NCBI GenBank assembly: GCA_947503835.1
Contig: CANNFM010000008.1
Span: 62,001-126,000, forward strand
Origin: an uncultured Aquimarina sp.
Lineage (GTDB): Bacteria; Bacteroidota; Bacteroidia; Flavobacteriales; Flavobacteriaceae
DNA length: 64,000 nt
Reading direction: 5' to 3'
Shown here: piece after piece, positions 47,145-59,496 of the stretch
How positions within the stretch are numbered: position 1 is the first letter of the stretch
How the letters are laid out: every line of letters starts with the position of its first letter
The notes under the pieces: model-generated
What the model was told of the DNA's origin: nothing
Seen by the model: the letters and a program-made list of their open reading frames with translations, nothing else
Database searches by the model: none
Translations under genes and position numbers: made by a program

Positions 47145-48554
47145 ATGATAAAAACTTTTAGCATAGTCTTCATTATTACATTTTGTTTGCCTTGGAACAT
47201 GATGGCACAAGAGGAAGAAAAAGAAGCCCAAAGTGTACCTCCCATTGGTATTTTAAGAGCTGAAGAGTCTTACATATACCTCGACTCAATGGAGAAAAAA
47301 AAGATTTTTCTCCAACCTCTTAAACTAATGACCATCAATAGAGAAAACAATGTTTTTCTTACACTGGGTGGCGAATACCGTGCAAGAGTCGAACATTATA
47401 CGGACGAGAATTATACTGACAGAGACCTAACCTATTATTCTCAAAGAGTTAATTTACATACCTCTTTAACACTAGGTACTACGTTTCGTCTTTTTGGTGA
47501 ACTATACAGTGGTTACGTGACAGGTAATGAAAACATATTTCTCGAATCTGATGAAATTGATGTTCATCAAGGTTTCTTAGAGTGGAAACCTATCAATTCT
47601 TCCAGCTTTAAAGCAACTGTCAGGCTTGGAAGGCAAGAAATTGGATATGGAGCTTCTCGGATTGTAGGCATAAGAGAAGGACCTAATATGAGAAGGACTT
47701 TTGATATGGCAAGAGTTATACTCCAAAAAAACAACTCGTCTATCGACCTGCTTTATGGAAAAGAAGTCAATATTTCTCCTTTCAGTTTTGACAATAAATC
47801 CAATATTTTTAAAACTAATGAATCAAACCCTAGTTTTTGGGGAGCGTACTATAGACGGCCTTTTCTAGGAGACAGAGGTAAACTAGATCTTTACTACTTT
47901 GGCTTTCATGCTAACTCCTCGCGCTTCAATGATATTTTAGGTGAAGAAACTAGACATTCCATTGGGGCTAGATCATTTAGTACTAAAGGTCAATTATCCT
48001 ACAATACCGAAATAATCATACAATGGGGTAAACTTGGCAATAGCGATATTTTCGCTTATAACATAGAAACTGACTGGAAATACACGATTGTCAAAAATGG
48101 CTGGAAACCTAAACTAGGAATCAAAGCTGACTGGTCGAGCGGTGACCAACATGTTGATGATGGAAAAGTTGGAACATTTAATCCAATATTCGTCAATCCT
48201 GCGATATACAGTCTCGCTGCGGTAAATACGCCTGCAAATATCACAAGCCTACATCCGAACCTTACTTTTTATCCTTTAAAAGGTTTAACGATTTACATGG
48301 ACTACGCCTTTTTTTATAGAACCCAATCAAATGATGGTCTTTATACTCCACCCCGCTTTTTAACTCGTGAAGCAAATGGCATTCGCACAAAACATATTGG
48401 AGATGTATTTGGTTTACAAGTATCTTATGAGATCAATCGTAATATCTCTTTTGATTTGCGGAGCTCTTATTTCGTCGCGGGCCAATTTATTAAAGCATCA
48501 GGTGATTCAGAAAACACTTTCTACATAGCTCCAACAGTGAGTTTTAAATTCTAA
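47145..48554 (+). CDS. Alginate-export-like outer membrane beta-barrel protein
   Basis: ORF 469 aa; LGGEYRARVEHYTDENYTDRDLTYYSQRVNLHTSLTLGTTFRLFGELYSGY and aromatic C-term APTVSFKF. Confidence 0.82.
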   Translation: MIKTFSIVFIITFCLPWNMMAQEEEKEAQSVPPIGILRAEESYIYLDSMEKKKIFLQPLKLMTINRENNVFLTLGGEYRARVEHYTDENYTDRDLTYYSQRVNLHTSLTLGTTFRLFGELYSGYVTGNENIFLESDEIDVHQGFLEWKPINSSSFKATVRLGRQEIGYGASRIVGIREGPNMRRTFDMARVILQKNNSSIDLLYGKEVNISPFSFDNKSNIFKTNESNPSFWGAYYRRPFLGDRGKLDLYYFGFHANSSRFNDILGEETRHSIGARSFSTKGQLSYNTEIIIQWGKLGNSDIFAYNIETDWKYTIVKNGWKPKLGIKADWSSGDQHVDDGKVGTFNPIFVNPAIYSLAAVNTPANITSLHPNLTFYPLKGLTIYMDYAFFYRTQSNDGLYTPPRFLTREANGIRTKHIGDVFGLQVSYEINRNISFDLRSSYFVAGQFIKASGDSENTFYIAPTVSFKF

Positions 48555-48744
48555 GTCCCCCGCTTAATGAGTAAAAAAAGGCTTACAGCAATGTATAAAA
48601 GCAACTTTGTGATTTCTCTTTGTTGGTTTTGAAGCGGTGAAATAGTAACCACGAGTCCTATAATTTTGACTGAATTAATGGTTAATCTCCTAAAAACCTA
48701 TCAAAGTACTAAATCATCTACTAACTTAACAAGATTATTTAGAC

Positions 48745-48774
48745 AATACTATGTTAGGTAGCTAACATAGTATT
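48745..48774. repeat. Perfect 13-bp stem hairpin, no T tract
   Basis: AATACTATGTTAG-GTAG-CTAACATAGTATT. Confidence 0.7.
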
Positions 48775-48823
48775 CATGTTCAAAGTATTAAATTTGAGAG
48801 ACCATCTTAAATAATTATATACT

Positions 48824-48961
48824 ATGAAAAATCTAATTAAACCTTCCATCTTTATAATAACTACTATTTTTTCTTTCTTGTCTGGTTCTTAAGAAGTGAT
48901 TCAGAATACTACAATTAAACAAGTATTGCTCACAAAATCTTTATTCGATTTTTTTTATTAG
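48824..48961 (+). pseudogene. Possible remnant of a secreted/lipoprotein gene interrupted by stop codons
   Basis: MKNLIKPSIFIITTIFSFLSGS* followed in frame by EVIQNTTIKQVLLTKSLFDFFY*. Confidence 0.3.
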
Positions 48962-49054
48962 ATGCTCATCCTTATTCTATAGATATCATCTATTTAACTA
49001 TAATTTTATAAATACTATCCATTTTTATCTACAAAAAAATACAGTTAACTTTAA

Positions 49055-51373
<2,319 letters not shown>

Positions 51374-51465
51374 CAGTATATGACTCTAGTTTAGATTTGC
51401 GTTGATGATTGCAAAATATTATTTGCTTGATAAATAGCAATCTCTCCTAAATCCTTTCCTTCGGA

Positions 51466-51545
51466 AAGGATTTTTGACCACCTCCCCTTTGGACGACAGC
51501 GCGATAGCGATGGGCGAGCTAGAGCTGTGGACTAGGGATGGGATG
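51466..51545. repeat. Intergenic REP-like element
   Basis: AATCCTTTCCTTCGGAAAGGATTTTTGACCACCTCCCCTTTGGACGACAGCGCGATAGCGATGGGCGAGC. Confidence 0.55.
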
Positions 51546-51623
51546 AAATTCATTGTTTAAAATACCAACGCAAATTTAAACTAGAGGCCAGCATATCTCT
51601 AACATCAAAGTCTACAACATGTT

Positions 51624-51659
51624 AAACCCACTTAGTTTTGATAACTAAGTGGGTTTTTA
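51624..51659. terminator. Terminator-like hairpin, 14-bp stem
   Basis: AAACCCACTTAGTT-TTGAT-AACTAAGTGGGTTTTTA. Confidence 0.75.
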
Positions 51660-51854
51660 TTTTTCATAGTAAAAGATGGGTTTATATGGTATCAAGCTGT
51701 GTGCTGTTTGCACTAGGAATAGGACTACTTCTTTATAGAAAAGAAATAACAAGCTAAAGATAATTGCTTGTTTTTTGCGCTACATGTAATATATTTAACC
51801 TTGTGCATCAATTTATACATTCTTAAAGAAGAAAAAAGACATAAAACACAGACC

Positions 51855-52253
51855 ATGAATAATCAAAAAGGATTAGCCTTATGGCATCAATTTGTAAGCA
51901 ATAGAGATGTATCTGGGCTAGGTGAACTCATCGCAGATGATGCAGTATTACATTCTCCTGTAGTTTGGACACCTCAAAAAGGGAAGAAAATTGTAGGTAT
52001 ATATCTTACTGCTGCAGCCAGTATTATCGCCAATGAGCATTTTAAGTATGTTCGTGAAGTAAGCAGCGATGAGCATAGTATTTTAGAATTTACTACAGAG
52101 ATTAATGGTGTTACGGTAGAAGGTGTAGATATGCTCACTTTTGATCAAGACGGAAAGTTAAAAGACATCAAAGTGATGATTCGTCCATTGAAAGCTATAC
52201 AAGTTGTACACCAAAAAATGGGAGAGTTTTTAGAGCGTATGCAGAAGGGTTAA
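51855..52253 (+). CDS. NTF2-like/SnoaL-like protein
   Basis: ALWHQFVSNRDVSGLGELIADDAVLHSPVVWTPQKGK; ORF track start 51768, preferred ATG 51855. Confidence 0.88.
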   Translation: MNNQKGLALWHQFVSNRDVSGLGELIADDAVLHSPVVWTPQKGKKIVGIYLTAAASIIANEHFKYVREVSSDEHSILEFTTEINGVTVEGVDMLTFDQDGKLKDIKVMIRPLKAIQVVHQKMGEFLERMQKG

Positions 52254-52359
52254 TTTTCCTATATCTCTCGGTTTGTAAAAATTATTTTTGTCTTAAATTG
52301 TCCAAAATGAACAATTCTATATTACCAAGGTATTTGTATCTTAACTAAAAACAAGTGCT

Positions 52360-53229
52360 ATGGGTAATCCCACACAATTAGATAGGTATAAGTCGTTGTT
52401 GGATTTTTTGGATGAAAAATTCAAAGAAGACATCACCATCAAAGATATTGAAGATGTTTCTTTCTACTCCTATCGAAATATAAATCGAATATTTGCGGCA
52501 CTCCATCATGAAACCATTGGGAAATACATAAAAAGAATAAAACTAGAGAAAGCAGCCCAGTATCTTAAATATTCAGACAACACTATTTCGGATATTGCTT
52601 TTGAAGTTGGTTATAGCGATATTGCAGCTTTCAGCAAAGCCTTCAAAAATCAATTTAATTGTGCTCCTTCTCAATTTAGAGAAACACAAGAACTCAAGCA
52701 GCAAATAATTCAAAAAGCTATAGCTTCAAGTAAAAACAAGCAAAAACCTTCTCCAACATTTGAAGTTGAAGAGTTACCCCGTCTTGAAATTCTATATACG
52801 ACCTATCAGGGTTCTTTTGAAGATATTAAAGCCATAAAACAAGTATGGGAGCAACTTATGAAATATGCATTCAAAAATAAATTGATAGATGATGATAGTA
52901 TATTTCTTGCAGAGATATTGGATGACAATGAGATTACCGACCAAGTACATTGCAGATATAATGCAGGTATTGTTATAGAAACTCCATTAAAATTTGAGGT
53001 AGAAGGGCTCTTTAGAACCAAAACTATAGCTTCTCAGAAATATGCCAAATTTCTGCATAAAGGCAGTCACGAAGATTCGTTAATAACCTATGACTATATC
53101 TACTCTAATTGGATGACAAATGTAGCGCTAGAATTAGAAGATAAGCCTACTTTAGAATTTTTTCTCAATGATGAGGAAGACACTCCACCAGACGAATTAC
53201 TTACCGAGATCTACATCCCTATTCAATAG
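52360..53229 (+). CDS. AraC family regulator with GyrI-like effector-binding domain
   Basis: ORF 289 aa; AraC HTH IKRIKLEKAAQYLKYSDNTISDIAFEVGYSDIAAFSKAFKNQFNCAPSQFR; C-term LEILYTTYQGSFEDI. Confidence 0.92.
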   Translation: MGNPTQLDRYKSLLDFLDEKFKEDITIKDIEDVSFYSYRNINRIFAALHHETIGKYIKRIKLEKAAQYLKYSDNTISDIAFEVGYSDIAAFSKAFKNQFNCAPSQFRETQELKQQIIQKAIASSKNKQKPSPTFEVEELPRLEILYTTYQGSFEDIKAIKQVWEQLMKYAFKNKLIDDDSIFLAEILDDNEITDQVHCRYNAGIVIETPLKFEVEGLFRTKTIASQKYAKFLHKGSHEDSLITYDYIYSNWMTNVALELEDKPTLEFFLNDEEDTPPDELLTEIYIPIQ

Positions 53230-53297
53230 CAGATTGTCCAAAATTGACAAACACAGCGGCAGGTATTGAGATTATTTTTGCTCCATAAATCAGAAAT

Positions 53298-53474
53298 ATG
53301 AGCAATATTACATTTCAAAAACATTGGTACTGGGGGATTATAGGATTCGTTGGTTTTTATAAATTTCACTACGTAATTGATTATTTTCAAGACCAAGGAT
53401 CCTTGTGGGATCTACTTAATCTATTATGGTTCTCCTGGTTTTTATACTTTTTTCCAAACAAAAAACAACATTAG
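53298..53474 (+). CDS. Small (58 aa) hydrophobic/aromatic membrane protein, absent from the ORF track
   Basis: ATG at 53298, MSNITFQKHWYWGIIGFVGFYKFHYVIDYFQDQGSLWDLLNLLWFSWFLYFFPNKKQH, stop 53472-53474, next ATG at 53476. Confidence 0.65.
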   Translation: MSNITFQKHWYWGIIGFVGFYKFHYVIDYFQDQGSLWDLLNLLWFSWFLYFFPNKKQH

Positions 53475-53475
53475 C

Positions 53476-54354
53476 ATGTATATAGAAGAAATTATCAGAC
53501 TTTTTGAAACCTCAGAGATACTAACGTATGTTGGTTATTTCTTTATTCTTAATATTTCGCTTATCATTTTTGAAATTTTATTAGATTTTTTCACATCCAA
53601 AGAGCGACGTTGGAAAGATACTGGAGCTAATATCATTATCTTTTTTCTTGGGCAATTGTTAGAGAAAACGATGCTTGGTTCTATTGGAATCATATGCTTG
53701 CTACCGTTTTATCATCTTTCTCCTTTTGAAATTTCTATGAATGGATGGACCTGGGTACTTAGCTTGCTTGCAGCCGACTTTACCTATTATTGGATGCATC
53801 GTATCGAGCATGAGCACCGCATTTTGTGGGCCAATCATAGCGTACATCACTCATCTGAAGATTACAACCTAACTGTATCTATGCGTTTAAGCATTATTGA
53901 AAGTGCGATTGAATGGATATTTCTCATACCAATGATCCTTATTGGATTTAATCCTTTTCAGGCGATTTTATCTCTGGTATTTGTAGCGCAATATCAAACC
54001 TGGATTCATACCGAGCGTATCGTTAAACTAGGTTGGCTTGATGAGGTTTTTAATACTCCTTCAGTACATAGAGTTCATCATGGGTCGAATCGTAAATATC
54101 TTGACAAAAACTATGGTGGTATCCTTATGATTTGGGATAAATTATTTGGAACCTTTCAAAGAGAAGAAGAAAAGGTCGTTTACGGATTAACCAAGAATAT
54201 TAATTCAAATAATCCCATTACCATCAATTTTATTGAATACAAGAACATCTGGAAGGATGTGCAACAATGTAGAACCTGGAAAGATCGATTTAGAATCATC
54301 TTTGGAAACCTAATATGGAAGCCGAAGTATTTCAAACAAAATAATAACAAATGA
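53476..54354 (+). CDS. Sterol desaturase / fatty acid hydroxylase family protein
   Basis: His motifs HRIEHEHRILWANHSVHHSSE and HRVHHGSN; ORF track start 53377, preferred ATG 53476. Confidence 0.93.
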   Translation: MYIEEIIRLFETSEILTYVGYFFILNISLIIFEILLDFFTSKERRWKDTGANIIIFFLGQLLEKTMLGSIGIICLLPFYHLSPFEISMNGWTWVLSLLAADFTYYWMHRIEHEHRILWANHSVHHSSEDYNLTVSMRLSIIESAIEWIFLIPMILIGFNPFQAILSLVFVAQYQTWIHTERIVKLGWLDEVFNTPSVHRVHHGSNRKYLDKNYGGILMIWDKLFGTFQREEEKVVYGLTKNINSNNPITINFIEYKNIWKDVQQCRTWKDRFRIIFGNLIWKPKYFKQNNNK

Positions 54355-54911
54355 TAACAATAATTGCAGGAACCAATAGAGCGGGGAGCAACACTTTGAA
54401 AATCGCAAAGTATATCCATTCAGAGCTCATAAAACTTACAGAAGAAGAAGAAGTCAAAATACTTTCTTTAAGCGATGTAGACTTTTCTTCAATTACCTCA
54501 AATTCTTATGAACAGCAACCTTTCTCTATTCAAAAAATTGGTGTGTCTTATTTGATGCCGGCACGACTATTTGTATTCATTATACCAGAATACAATGGAA
54601 GTTTTCCTGGCGTTTTAAAATTATTCATTGATCTTGTTTCTACAGCGAATCTAGAAATGACTTTTTCAAACAAAAAAGCTGCACTTATAGGTGTGGCAGA
54701 AGGCAAAGCAGGTAATTTGATGGGGCTAAGTCATTTTGCGACTATTCTACAACATATGGGCCTTTTTATTTTAACCAAAAACCTTCCTATATCTAACATA
54801 AGTAAACAAATTGATGAAAATGGCAGGCTAAACAATCGCACCCAAAATATAGTTGTGAAACGATTATCCCAATTATTGGAAAGAGAACTTTATTTAAAAC
54901 GAATAGTATAA
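54351..54911 (+). CDS. NAD(P)H-dependent flavin oxidoreductase
   Basis: ORF 186 aa; IIAGTNRAGSNTLKIAKYI, FIIPEYNGSFPGVLKLFIDLV. Confidence 0.9.
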   Translation: MITIIAGTNRAGSNTLKIAKYIHSELIKLTEEEEVKILSLSDVDFSSITSNSYEQQPFSIQKIGVSYLMPARLFVFIIPEYNGSFPGVLKLFIDLVSTANLEMTFSNKKAALIGVAEGKAGNLMGLSHFATILQHMGLFILTKNLPISNISKQIDENGRLNNRTQNIVVKRLSQLLERELYLKRIV

Positions 54912-54924
54912 AAACACGAATGAA

Positions 54925-55284
54925 ATGTTAGAAATTAAGAAAATAGCCGATAAACTTGTCTACTTATTACGTCAAAAAAGATTTCTAGAAGCCCAGGAAC
55001 AACTCTTTTCTAAAGATGCAATAAACCAGGAACCTGAAATGTTTAAAGAGCGATCAGTATCTGGCTTAGAGGCCATGATTCAAAAAGAAAAGCAATTTTT
55101 GTCAAACATCAAGCAATGGAATCATTTTGAAATCTCAGAACCATTGGTGAGTAAAAATCACTTCAGTATACACATGATCACCGATGTGACTCTGGTAAAC
55201 AATCAGAATGTCTCTATTGATGAAATCATTGTGTATGAAGTAGTGGATGAAAAGATTGTAAAAGAACAGTTTTTTTACACCTAG
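54925..55284 (+). CDS. SnoaL/NTF2-like protein
   Basis: ORF 119 aa; LVYLLRQKRFLEAQEQLFSKDAINQEPEMFKERSVSGLEAMIQKE. Confidence 0.78.
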   Translation: MLEIKKIADKLVYLLRQKRFLEAQEQLFSKDAINQEPEMFKERSVSGLEAMIQKEKQFLSNIKQWNHFEISEPLVSKNHFSIHMITDVTLVNNQNVSIDEIIVYEVVDEKIVKEQFFYT

Positions 55285-55289
55285 ACCAA

Positions 55290-56393
55290 TTACACCACCT
55301 CAAACAACTTCCCTGGTAAGGGTTTGATTACACCTTTTAATTCCATATTTAATAAAGTAGAAGCAACTTTAAACGTTGGGATATGGCATTGTATGGCAAT
55401 AACATCTAGTAATTCTTTCCCGTTATCATTTAAGAAATTATAGATCTTTTGTTCATCTCCTTCTAACTCGACAAATAACTTTTTCTGTACGACGGGTTTC
55501 TCTTTTTCTTCTAATTCCCAATTAAGCATATAAATCAGGTCGGCAGCACTGGTTAACATATGAGCTCGCTGCGTTTTGATGAGCATATTACATCCTTTAC
55601 TCAAAGGATCATTGGCTCTACCAGGAACTGCAAACACATCACGATTATATGAATTAGCAATATCTGCGGTCACCAGTGATCCACCCTTATCGGCACTTTC
55701 GATGACCACGGTAGCTTCACTAAGCCCTGCAATAATACGATTACGCCCCAGGAAATTTTTACGATCAAAGGTATCGGTACTCCAGAAATCAGTAAAAAAC
55801 CCACCATTTTCTTCGATCTGAGCAACATATTTTTTATGCGTCTTGGGATATATTTGATTGAGACCGTGGGCCAAACAACCTATAGTTTGTAAGTTGTGTT
55901 TTACCGCTGCTCGTTGTGCAGTGATATCTACCCCATAGGCAAAACCGGATACAATAACAGGATCAATTGGAGCCAGTGCTTCGATGAGTTCTTCACAAAA
56001 CTGTACTCCGTAACTCGTTACTTGTCTGGTCCCTACAATACTCAATGTTTTTTTGTGTTGCAGATCAATATTTCCAGAGCCAAATAGTACCACCGGACTA
56101 TCAATACAATGTTTTAATTTTTCGGGATAATCGGGTTGATCATATGCCCAATAATTTATATGGTTTTCTTCGATAAAACGTAGCTCATTTTCTGATGCTT
56201 TGCGATGTTCTGAGTTATGCAGATCTTTGACTTTTACCGATCCGATACCATCAATTTTGAGTAGGTTACTTGTTTTTTCTTTGAGTACCTCTTCTGCAGA
56301 ACCCACTTCACGAATTAATTTTTTAATAGAATTATCTCCTAGATTGGGTACTTTTTTAAGCGTAAGTAATGCAATTAATTTTTCGATGGTCAT
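55290..56393 (-). CDS. dprA: DNA-processing protein DprA
   Basis: ORF 367 aa; SIVGTRQVTSYGVQFCEELIEAL, VSGFAYGVDITAQRAAV, GRNRIIAGLSEATVVIES. Confidence 0.96.
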   Translation of the reverse strand: MTIEKLIALLTLKKVPNLGDNSIKKLIREVGSAEEVLKEKTSNLLKIDGIGSVKVKDLHNSEHRKASENELRFIEENHINYWAYDQPDYPEKLKHCIDSPVVLFGSGNIDLQHKKTLSIVGTRQVTSYGVQFCEELIEALAPIDPVIVSGFAYGVDITAQRAAVKHNLQTIGCLAHGLNQIYPKTHKKYVAQIEENGGFFTDFWSTDTFDRKNFLGRNRIIAGLSEATVVIESADKGGSLVTADIANSYNRDVFAVPGRANDPLSKGCNMLIKTQRAHMLTSAADLIYMLNWELEEKEKPVVQKKLFVELEGDEQKIYNFLNDNGKELLDVIAIQCHIPTFKVASTLLNMELKGVIKPLPGKLFEVV

Positions 56394-56538
56394 GTAATAC
56401 TTTATAAGTCAGTACAAGAAACAAAAAAAATCGAAACTGTTGATAAATTCAGGAATCATAGTTTTGAAGACTTTCATTTTTTCATACCTTTGGTTAAATA
56501 ACCACACACTGCAAAAACAGCATATTTTAAAAGGGGGA

Positions 56539-57540
56539 ATGAATACTACAGCCAAATACATAAGTGAATTATTATATAGGTATGAATGTGTGATCTTACC
56601 AGGTTTTGGTGCTTTTTTAACAAGACGTCAACCTGCAACCATACAAGAAACTACCAATTCGTTTTATCCTCCCAAGAAACTGATATCTTTTAATAGCCAG
56701 TTGAAAAATAATGATGGTCTGTTAGCAAATTACCTTGCTGTTGCAGAAAACATCTCATATACCGATGCTGTTGCCAAAATTCAACGTTATGTACTGACTC
56801 TTAATGAGAAAATGGCACAAGGTAAACGTATAGAATTAGATCATATCGGTGCATTCTATACTTCGGTAGAAAATACATTACAATTTGAACCTTTACAAGA
56901 AGTAAATTACCTTACAGAGGCATTTGGTTTATCCTCTTTCGTTTCTCCTGCAGTCAATCGCCAGGTTGAAATAAAGCGCGAGGTGTATAAAGAAGAAGTT
57001 GAAGCCATTGAAGAGGTAGTTCCCTTAACATTTACTCCTGAGAAACGTAGAGAACGCCCTTATTTACAGTATGCTGCTGCTGCAGCCATTGTATTAGGAA
57101 TTGGTGGCTTTTTTGGACTGAAACAAATTAGCGATACTACTATTAGTTATAACCATGAGGAGTGGCAACAAGCTAATCAGGAAATCGAAAACAAAATACA
57201 GGAGGCCACATTTGAGATCTCTAATCCGCTACCTGCTATTCGTCTAAATCTTATAAAAGAAGAGGAAGAAACTACTACAAACGCTACTACTGAAACAGAA
57301 ACTGTAACAGGAAAATATCATATTGTTGCAGGTGCTTTTAGAATTTCATCTAATGCCGATAAAAAAGTAAGAAGACTTAAAGCTAAAGGTTTTGACGCAC
57401 GGCTTGTTGGGATAAACAAATATGGGTTACATCAAGTAGTGTACGAAAGCTATAATGATAGATTAGAGGCGTTGAAAGCATTGCGAAAAATTAAAAAAGA
57501 ACAAAGTTCTAAAGCTTGGTTGCTTGTAGAAGAGCTATAG
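56539..57540 (+). CDS. HU-CCDC81-like and SPOR domain protein
   Basis: AKYISELLYRYECVILPGFGAFLTRR N-term, one TM, C-term SPOR YHIVAGAFRISSNADKKVRRLKAKGFDARL; ORF track start 56440. Confidence 0.88.
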   Translation: MNTTAKYISELLYRYECVILPGFGAFLTRRQPATIQETTNSFYPPKKLISFNSQLKNNDGLLANYLAVAENISYTDAVAKIQRYVLTLNEKMAQGKRIELDHIGAFYTSVENTLQFEPLQEVNYLTEAFGLSSFVSPAVNRQVEIKREVYKEEVEAIEEVVPLTFTPEKRRERPYLQYAAAAAIVLGIGGFFGLKQISDTTISYNHEEWQQANQEIENKIQEATFEISNPLPAIRLNLIKEEEETTTNATTETETVTGKYHIVAGAFRISSNADKKVRRLKAKGFDARLVGINKYGLHQVVYESYNDRLEALKALRKIKKEQSSKAWLLVEEL

Positions 57541-57745
57541 TGTATCAAAATTTTTCTTTCAAAGAAAATCACATTCCATCTTATTTTTGCTAACGTTTCT
57601 TGTAATTTAAGTTCGTCATTCACATTTTTTGAATGAAAACCAATAGAAATCTTCAATGTCGTGCTTTTTAGCCTAAAACACTTTTATCCAACTGTATGGT
57701 GTAAGTTGTTTTTACGTGATTATCTTTGCCAAAATTTAATATCAC

Positions 57746-58261
57746 ATGGAAGCCAGACATCCTTCAGAATCCTGTACTACCTTAACCGATTTAGTCCTAA
57801 CAGGCGAGACCAATCCTCTTAATAATTTATTCGGAGGAGAACTTTTGGCTCGTATGGATCGCGCTGCAGGAATTGCTGCGGGTAGACACTCTCGAAGAAT
57901 CGTGGTTACTGCCTCTGTAAACCATGTGGCATTTAATAAAGCTATCCCGTTGGGTAGCGTGGTCACTGTCGAAGCAAAAGTTTCTAGAGCTTTTAGATCC
58001 TCTATGGAAGTGTATATTGATGTTTGGGTAGAAGACCGACAAAGCGGAGACAAAACCAAAGCTAATGAGGCCATTTATACGTTTGTTGCCGTTAATGAAA
58101 GTGGAAATCCTGTTAGCGTACCCCCTATTAAACCAGAAACTGCCCTCGAACAAGAGCGTTATGATGCCGCATTGCGTCGTAAACAACTTAGTTTAGTGCT
58201 CGCCGGAAAAATGAAACCAGATGATGCCACAGAACTAAAAGCTCTTTTTATAACATCATAA
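57746..58261 (+). CDS. Acyl-CoA thioesterase (hotdog fold)
   Basis: ORF 171 aa; NPLNNLFGGELLARMDRAAGIAAGRHSRRIVVTASVNHVAF. Confidence 0.92.
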   Translation: MEARHPSESCTTLTDLVLTGETNPLNNLFGGELLARMDRAAGIAAGRHSRRIVVTASVNHVAFNKAIPLGSVVTVEAKVSRAFRSSMEVYIDVWVEDRQSGDKTKANEAIYTFVAVNESGNPVSVPPIKPETALEQERYDAALRRKQLSLVLAGKMKPDDATELKALFITS

Positions 58262-58350
58262 TTCCCTAAAACTGTCTTAAATTAAAGCACAGTGCAAAAG
58301 AGCTTTCTCTATTTTCTACTATATTTATAGTGAATAAAAATTCATTGTAA

Positions 58351-59496
58351 ATGAAGCGAGGAAAAAAGATTATTATATCCGTTATTTTAACCGTAATAGG
58401 TCTGATTCTATTACTGGTTCTCTTTTTTCGTCTACGCTATGGTCAGGGCGAAGAATACCAAAACATCTCTACGCAGGCGCATTATGACAGTTCTCAGCTG
58501 GAACACGTTATCGCCTTTGAGGAACCTATTGGCAATGTTGCTGCCACTAAAGATACAACCCAGGTTACTAGAGTGTTCTTTACCATTCATCCCGAAAGCC
58601 GTCCTGAAACCAATAAGCTTATGGAAATTATTGAAGGGAAGGCAGTTCCATATCCCAATGCCGGGTTTCAGGAAAAATTCAATACCATTTTAGGTGTTTT
58701 TACTGATCAGCAGCATCGATTATGGGTTATAGATCATGGCAACCATGGTTTTGACCCCGTTAAAGTGGTAGCTTTTGATTTGGCCACAAACACAATTGTT
58801 CATGACTATACTTTCCCAAATGATGTTGCCAAAAAACTATCTTTTTTTAATGACCTTTCTGTCTCTTCTGACGGAAAATACATTGCGGTTGCTAATGTGA
58901 GTTTTTTTGGTAAAAAACCAAGTATTGCCATATATAACCTCGAAACCGGGGAAAGCAAAAACCAATTAGAAAATCATCCTAGCGTACAGCATGAAGGCTA
59001 TGTTCCGGTTACACCGGCTAAAAAAATGCGCTTTTTTGGAGGTGTCATTGATTTACTAACCGGTATCGATGGTATCGATTTTAGCCGCGACGGAAAATAC
59101 ATTTACTACGCCCCGATGGGACATAGTGGTTTGTTCAGAATCCCAACAGAAATTATTACAGATTTCACAAAAACGGAAGAAGAAATTGCAGCTGCAGTCG
59201 AACGAATTGCTAATAAACCTCTTAGTGACGGAATACGAACCGATTTTACAGGTAATGTATACATTACCGACATAGAACATCAAGGCGTATATGTAGTTAC
59301 TCCAGAGGGAAAAGGATTCACGTTAATTAAAGATCAAAGGATACGATGGGCAGATGGATTATCAATGACCAATGGAGGCACTTTTTACCTTGCAGATAGT
59401 GATATCCCTAACCAGATGTTACAAAGTAAAAAGCATATTGCAAAACATGCACCGTATCATATTTATAAGTTCGAAGGATTGGGTTATGATGACTAA
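58351..59496 (+). CDS. Major royal jelly protein / SMP-30-like beta-propeller protein
   Basis: ORF 381 aa; RLWVIDHGNHGFDPVKVVAFDLATN, IDFSRDGKYIYYAPMGHSGLFRIPTEII. Confidence 0.82.
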   Translation: MKRGKKIIISVILTVIGLILLLVLFFRLRYGQGEEYQNISTQAHYDSSQLEHVIAFEEPIGNVAATKDTTQVTRVFFTIHPESRPETNKLMEIIEGKAVPYPNAGFQEKFNTILGVFTDQQHRLWVIDHGNHGFDPVKVVAFDLATNTIVHDYTFPNDVAKKLSFFNDLSVSSDGKYIAVANVSFFGKKPSIAIYNLETGESKNQLENHPSVQHEGYVPVTPAKKMRFFGGVIDLLTGIDGIDFSRDGKYIYYAPMGHSGLFRIPTEIITDFTKTEEEIAAAVERIANKPLSDGIRTDFTGNVYITDIEHQGVYVVTPEGKGFTLIKDQRIRWADGLSMTNGGTFYLADSDIPNQMLQSKKHIAKHAPYHIYKFEGLGYDD

